From Trichoplax sp. H2 (lineage: Eukaryota > Placozoa > Uniplacotomia > Trichoplacea): DNA of 64,000 nt. Made by a program: the position numbers and the translations under genes. Each line of letters opens with the position of its first letter. Position 1 is the stretch's first letter. Positions 61,590 through 64,000 of the stretch are shown here, piece after piece. Under the pieces are notes generated by a model that saw only the letters and a list, made by a program, of their open reading frames with translations, did not search any database and was not told where the DNA came from. Location: assembly GCA_003344405.1 (NCBI GenBank), contig NOWV01000141.1, positions 124,001-188,000 on the forward strand, given 5' to 3'.

Positions 61590-62010
61590 TTACTAATCCA
61601 ATAGCTAGATTTATTAGTTAACTGGATTGATTTCTTAATTACATGAGTTAAACTGCTACACAGGCAATCTAAATCCTCATTCCCTAGTTTTGAAGCCTCG
61701 GAGGGAAATCTTTTATCATCCCTCACAAATTGTACTAATGCAATGCTTAGATTGTTCAGTTAACCTAGATTAAGTTCTTAAATAGATGTGCTAAATTACT
61801 ACAGTAGCAATCTAAATCCTGGTTGTGTAGTTGATTAAGCCTCCTAAGGAAATATTTTATTATCGGTTACAAATTTTGCTAATGCAATTGCTAGATTTTT
61901 TATTCATCTAGATTAAGTTCTAAAATAGATGAGCTAATATACTACATTGACTATCTAAATCCTAATGGGGTAGTTGTTTTGAAGCCTCCAAAGGAATCTA
62001 TTACTTTAAA
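61590..62010. repeat. Three-copy tandem repeat, unit about 140 bp
   Basis: Each unit has gctagattt or tagattgtt, a gattaagttctYaa-like stretch, gctaaattRctaca, gcaatctaaatcc and gaagcctcc or variant followed by gga and an att-rich tract. Units start near 61600, 61747 and 61890. Moderately diverged and noncoding. Confidence 0.75.
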
Positions 62011-63379
62011 ATTTTTAGTCAGTATTCTTTACAATCCTTGTGCCTACTATCCAACTTGTCATAGTAGGTTTTTATTAATAGAATTAGCGCAGCTCAATAC
62101 GAATATACAATATTAAATTTCAAATTCTAATTGCATTGATATTTTTAAATTCAGCTGTATTTATAATAATAACATAAATATAATACCAAGCAAGGCCACA
62201 TTTTGATAGTTATGCATATGCATAATTATGTCAGTATTTGAATGCATTCCCATACTTAATGCACATAGAGAATGTTATACTGCTTCAGAAATTCAGATAA
62301 TAATAATACACATAGACTATCGTATCTGTTATGAGCATTATGATATTAAAATTGAATGAGCATCAGTATTAGTTAATTGAGTACCATAGTGCGATGTCAT
62401 AATCCCATGGCGCTACTATAAGATAACAGATATGACCATAAGCGTAAAAATAATGTACAGTAAACAAGGAAAGCAAAATAAATCTACAGGAATAAGCCAT
62501 TCATGGTGGGCTTAAACTAAGACTCCATGCCATTATAGCTATTGCGCTTATTACAATAATTTGTTATTATTTATAGCTTTTGTAAACTATTTCAATAAAA
62601 AAACACTTACTAAATGCGGTTTATTTCTTTCCTGCAAATCTCAAACGCTATTATTACACAGTAGTAAGGATCCTCAATTTAAACTATAATATCTCTAATC
62701 TATTAATTAAGCAAATACAAGCATTACTGCTATAAAAAGTCCTTTCCTAGCAGATCTATGGATGCAAAACAAACTATCAGCTTAAAACCCAGCAAGCTTC
62801 TTCATTAATCGGTTAATTAATTTATTTAAAAAGTAGGATATGATGCAAGTAAGTATCGTACTCCAATTTAAATTGGCTAGATCCAAAATACTATAAAATG
62901 GAAAGAACTATATCATTATATCATTGATGTGGCCTAGAGCCTTTTAGCTTTCACAATAAGTAAGTACATTTCCTAATTATCGGCGACTTCAATTTTTCTT
63001 AGATATGTCCGTAAAACATTTAATTTGTCAAGCAAGAACTTAATTGCAGTCAATCATATATTTTACCTATAGCTTAATTTTAGGCAGACAATAATATAGA
63101 ATCAACGAAATAGAATAATATAATATAGTGTCAGAAGTGAATCTATGTATCAAGAATGTCTTAAAACAATTCGAATGAATATCAGTAGATGTCTTTAAAC
63201 GTTGCTCAGAAAATAGATTTTTTACTACTACCGTTAAATTAACAATAGATTTGTATCGGCATCAAGTATTATAAAACTAAAATTCAAGCTTAAGCAGTTA
63301 TAATAACATAATTATAATTTAATCATAAGTAGTAACCGTTCAAAGTTAACTGCTGCAGTAGATGCCATTATATCTACCC

Positions 63380-63735
63380 ACTTTTTTTGATATCTGTTTA
63401 CTCCTAAAGTGTCTAGATATTAGTAAGGTCTTGACAATACATTAAAAAGATAAGCACAAACTATCTTGAGTACGTGCATGTGATAACATTCAATAGCCAA
63501 GCAAGAAACTGGTGATATTTACGGTATATCATTCTATTATCCATGTTATCATCCAAAAACCGAAATTTTTATTTAAGTAGCGGCTGTCTAATCTACGTAC
63601 TTTTAATATCTGATTACCGCTAAAGCATCTGGATATTAGAAAGATCATAACTATATTTACAGCGTAGGCCAAAACTATCTTAAGTACGTACATCTGACAA
63701 CGTGTGATAGTCACTTGAGAACAAGGCAATATTTA
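63380..63735. repeat. Two-copy tandem repeat, period about 205 bp
   Basis: The blocks atatctgWttacYcctaaagYRtctRgatattag, caaaactatctt or variant, and gagtacgtRcat near 63390-63480 recur at 63605-63695. Noncoding. Confidence 0.65.
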
Positions 63736-64000
63736 TGTAGTTCTAATATCCCTTAAATTATGCAACTTTCCGGCAACAATTTACCGTTGTAAATCTGTCA
63801 ATGTTACAAATTATGAATCAAAACAGCTTAGCTATTCAAGTTTGGCTATCTATCAAACAAGTCCGATAGGATGATTATAAGTAATTTTTTGTTTTCTTAT
63901 AAAATTGACTAAAGTAAACAGTTTGTATTCGAACCGAATTTAGCTATCATGATAGTTAAGATATTATTTCCAGACATAGAATATTCTATTAATTAATATA

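Larger units (their letters stand above)
58956..64000. other. Gene-poor AT-rich spacer with small tandem repeats
   Basis: No supported gene. The frame at 60651-60866 (71 codons) is the longest plus-strand frame here but lacks any recognised domain or splice context, and the minus-strand frame 61466-61726 lies partly in a repeat. Arrays are at 61590-62010 and 63380-63735. Confidence 0.5.

Overview
The window looks like nuclear DNA of an early-branching animal. It is strongly AT-rich, with GT-AG introns of about 70 bp to 2.5 kb, an animal-type replication licensing gene (CDT1) in 12 exons, a single-exon class A GPCR, and a family of intron-rich TKL (IRAK/receptor-like) kinase genes. A placozoan (Trichoplax/Hoilungia type) fits best; that is inference, since no species marker is visible. 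No prokaryotic features, rRNA, tRNA or CRISPR were found.

Layout. 1-1480: diverged tandem repeats. 1535-6465 and 9150-14590 (+): two ten-exon pseudokinase genes, a tandem duplicate pair. 15615-19224 (-): a third kinase-like gene with degraded catalytic residues and one exon I could not place. 19225-29986: long gene-free stretch with four tandem repeat arrays. 29987-33168 (+): a fourth kinase-like gene of the same family. 35655-38110 (-): a fifth, the only one with K, E, HRD and DFG all intact. 39014-39553 (+): probable decayed kinase copy. 40307-40945: hairpin-bearing tandem repeats. 40950-43009: GC-richer island just upstream of CDT1 (43010-46878, +). 53100-54173 (+): an intact class A GPCR. 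The remaining 10 kb is gene-poor AT-rich DNA with small tandem repeats and an inverted solo LTR at 58515-58955.

The main biological signal is the kinase cluster. Five genes share intron positions and phases, so they descend from one gene, but four have lost the catalytic Asp: HNN in two, HEN in one, HLL in one. Three also have a tiny first exon ending in a CC or CCC cluster, which suggests membrane attachment by S-acylation. One active kinase beside several pseudokinase relatives suggests a signalling or decoy module; this is a hypothesis.

Assembly caution: a 20-N gap at 10646-10665 lies between two nearly identical copies of the same locus, so intron 1 of the second kinase gene is probably falsely duplicated. 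All multi-exon models were built by hand from splice signals, reading phase and paralogue comparison, and have not been checked against transcripts.
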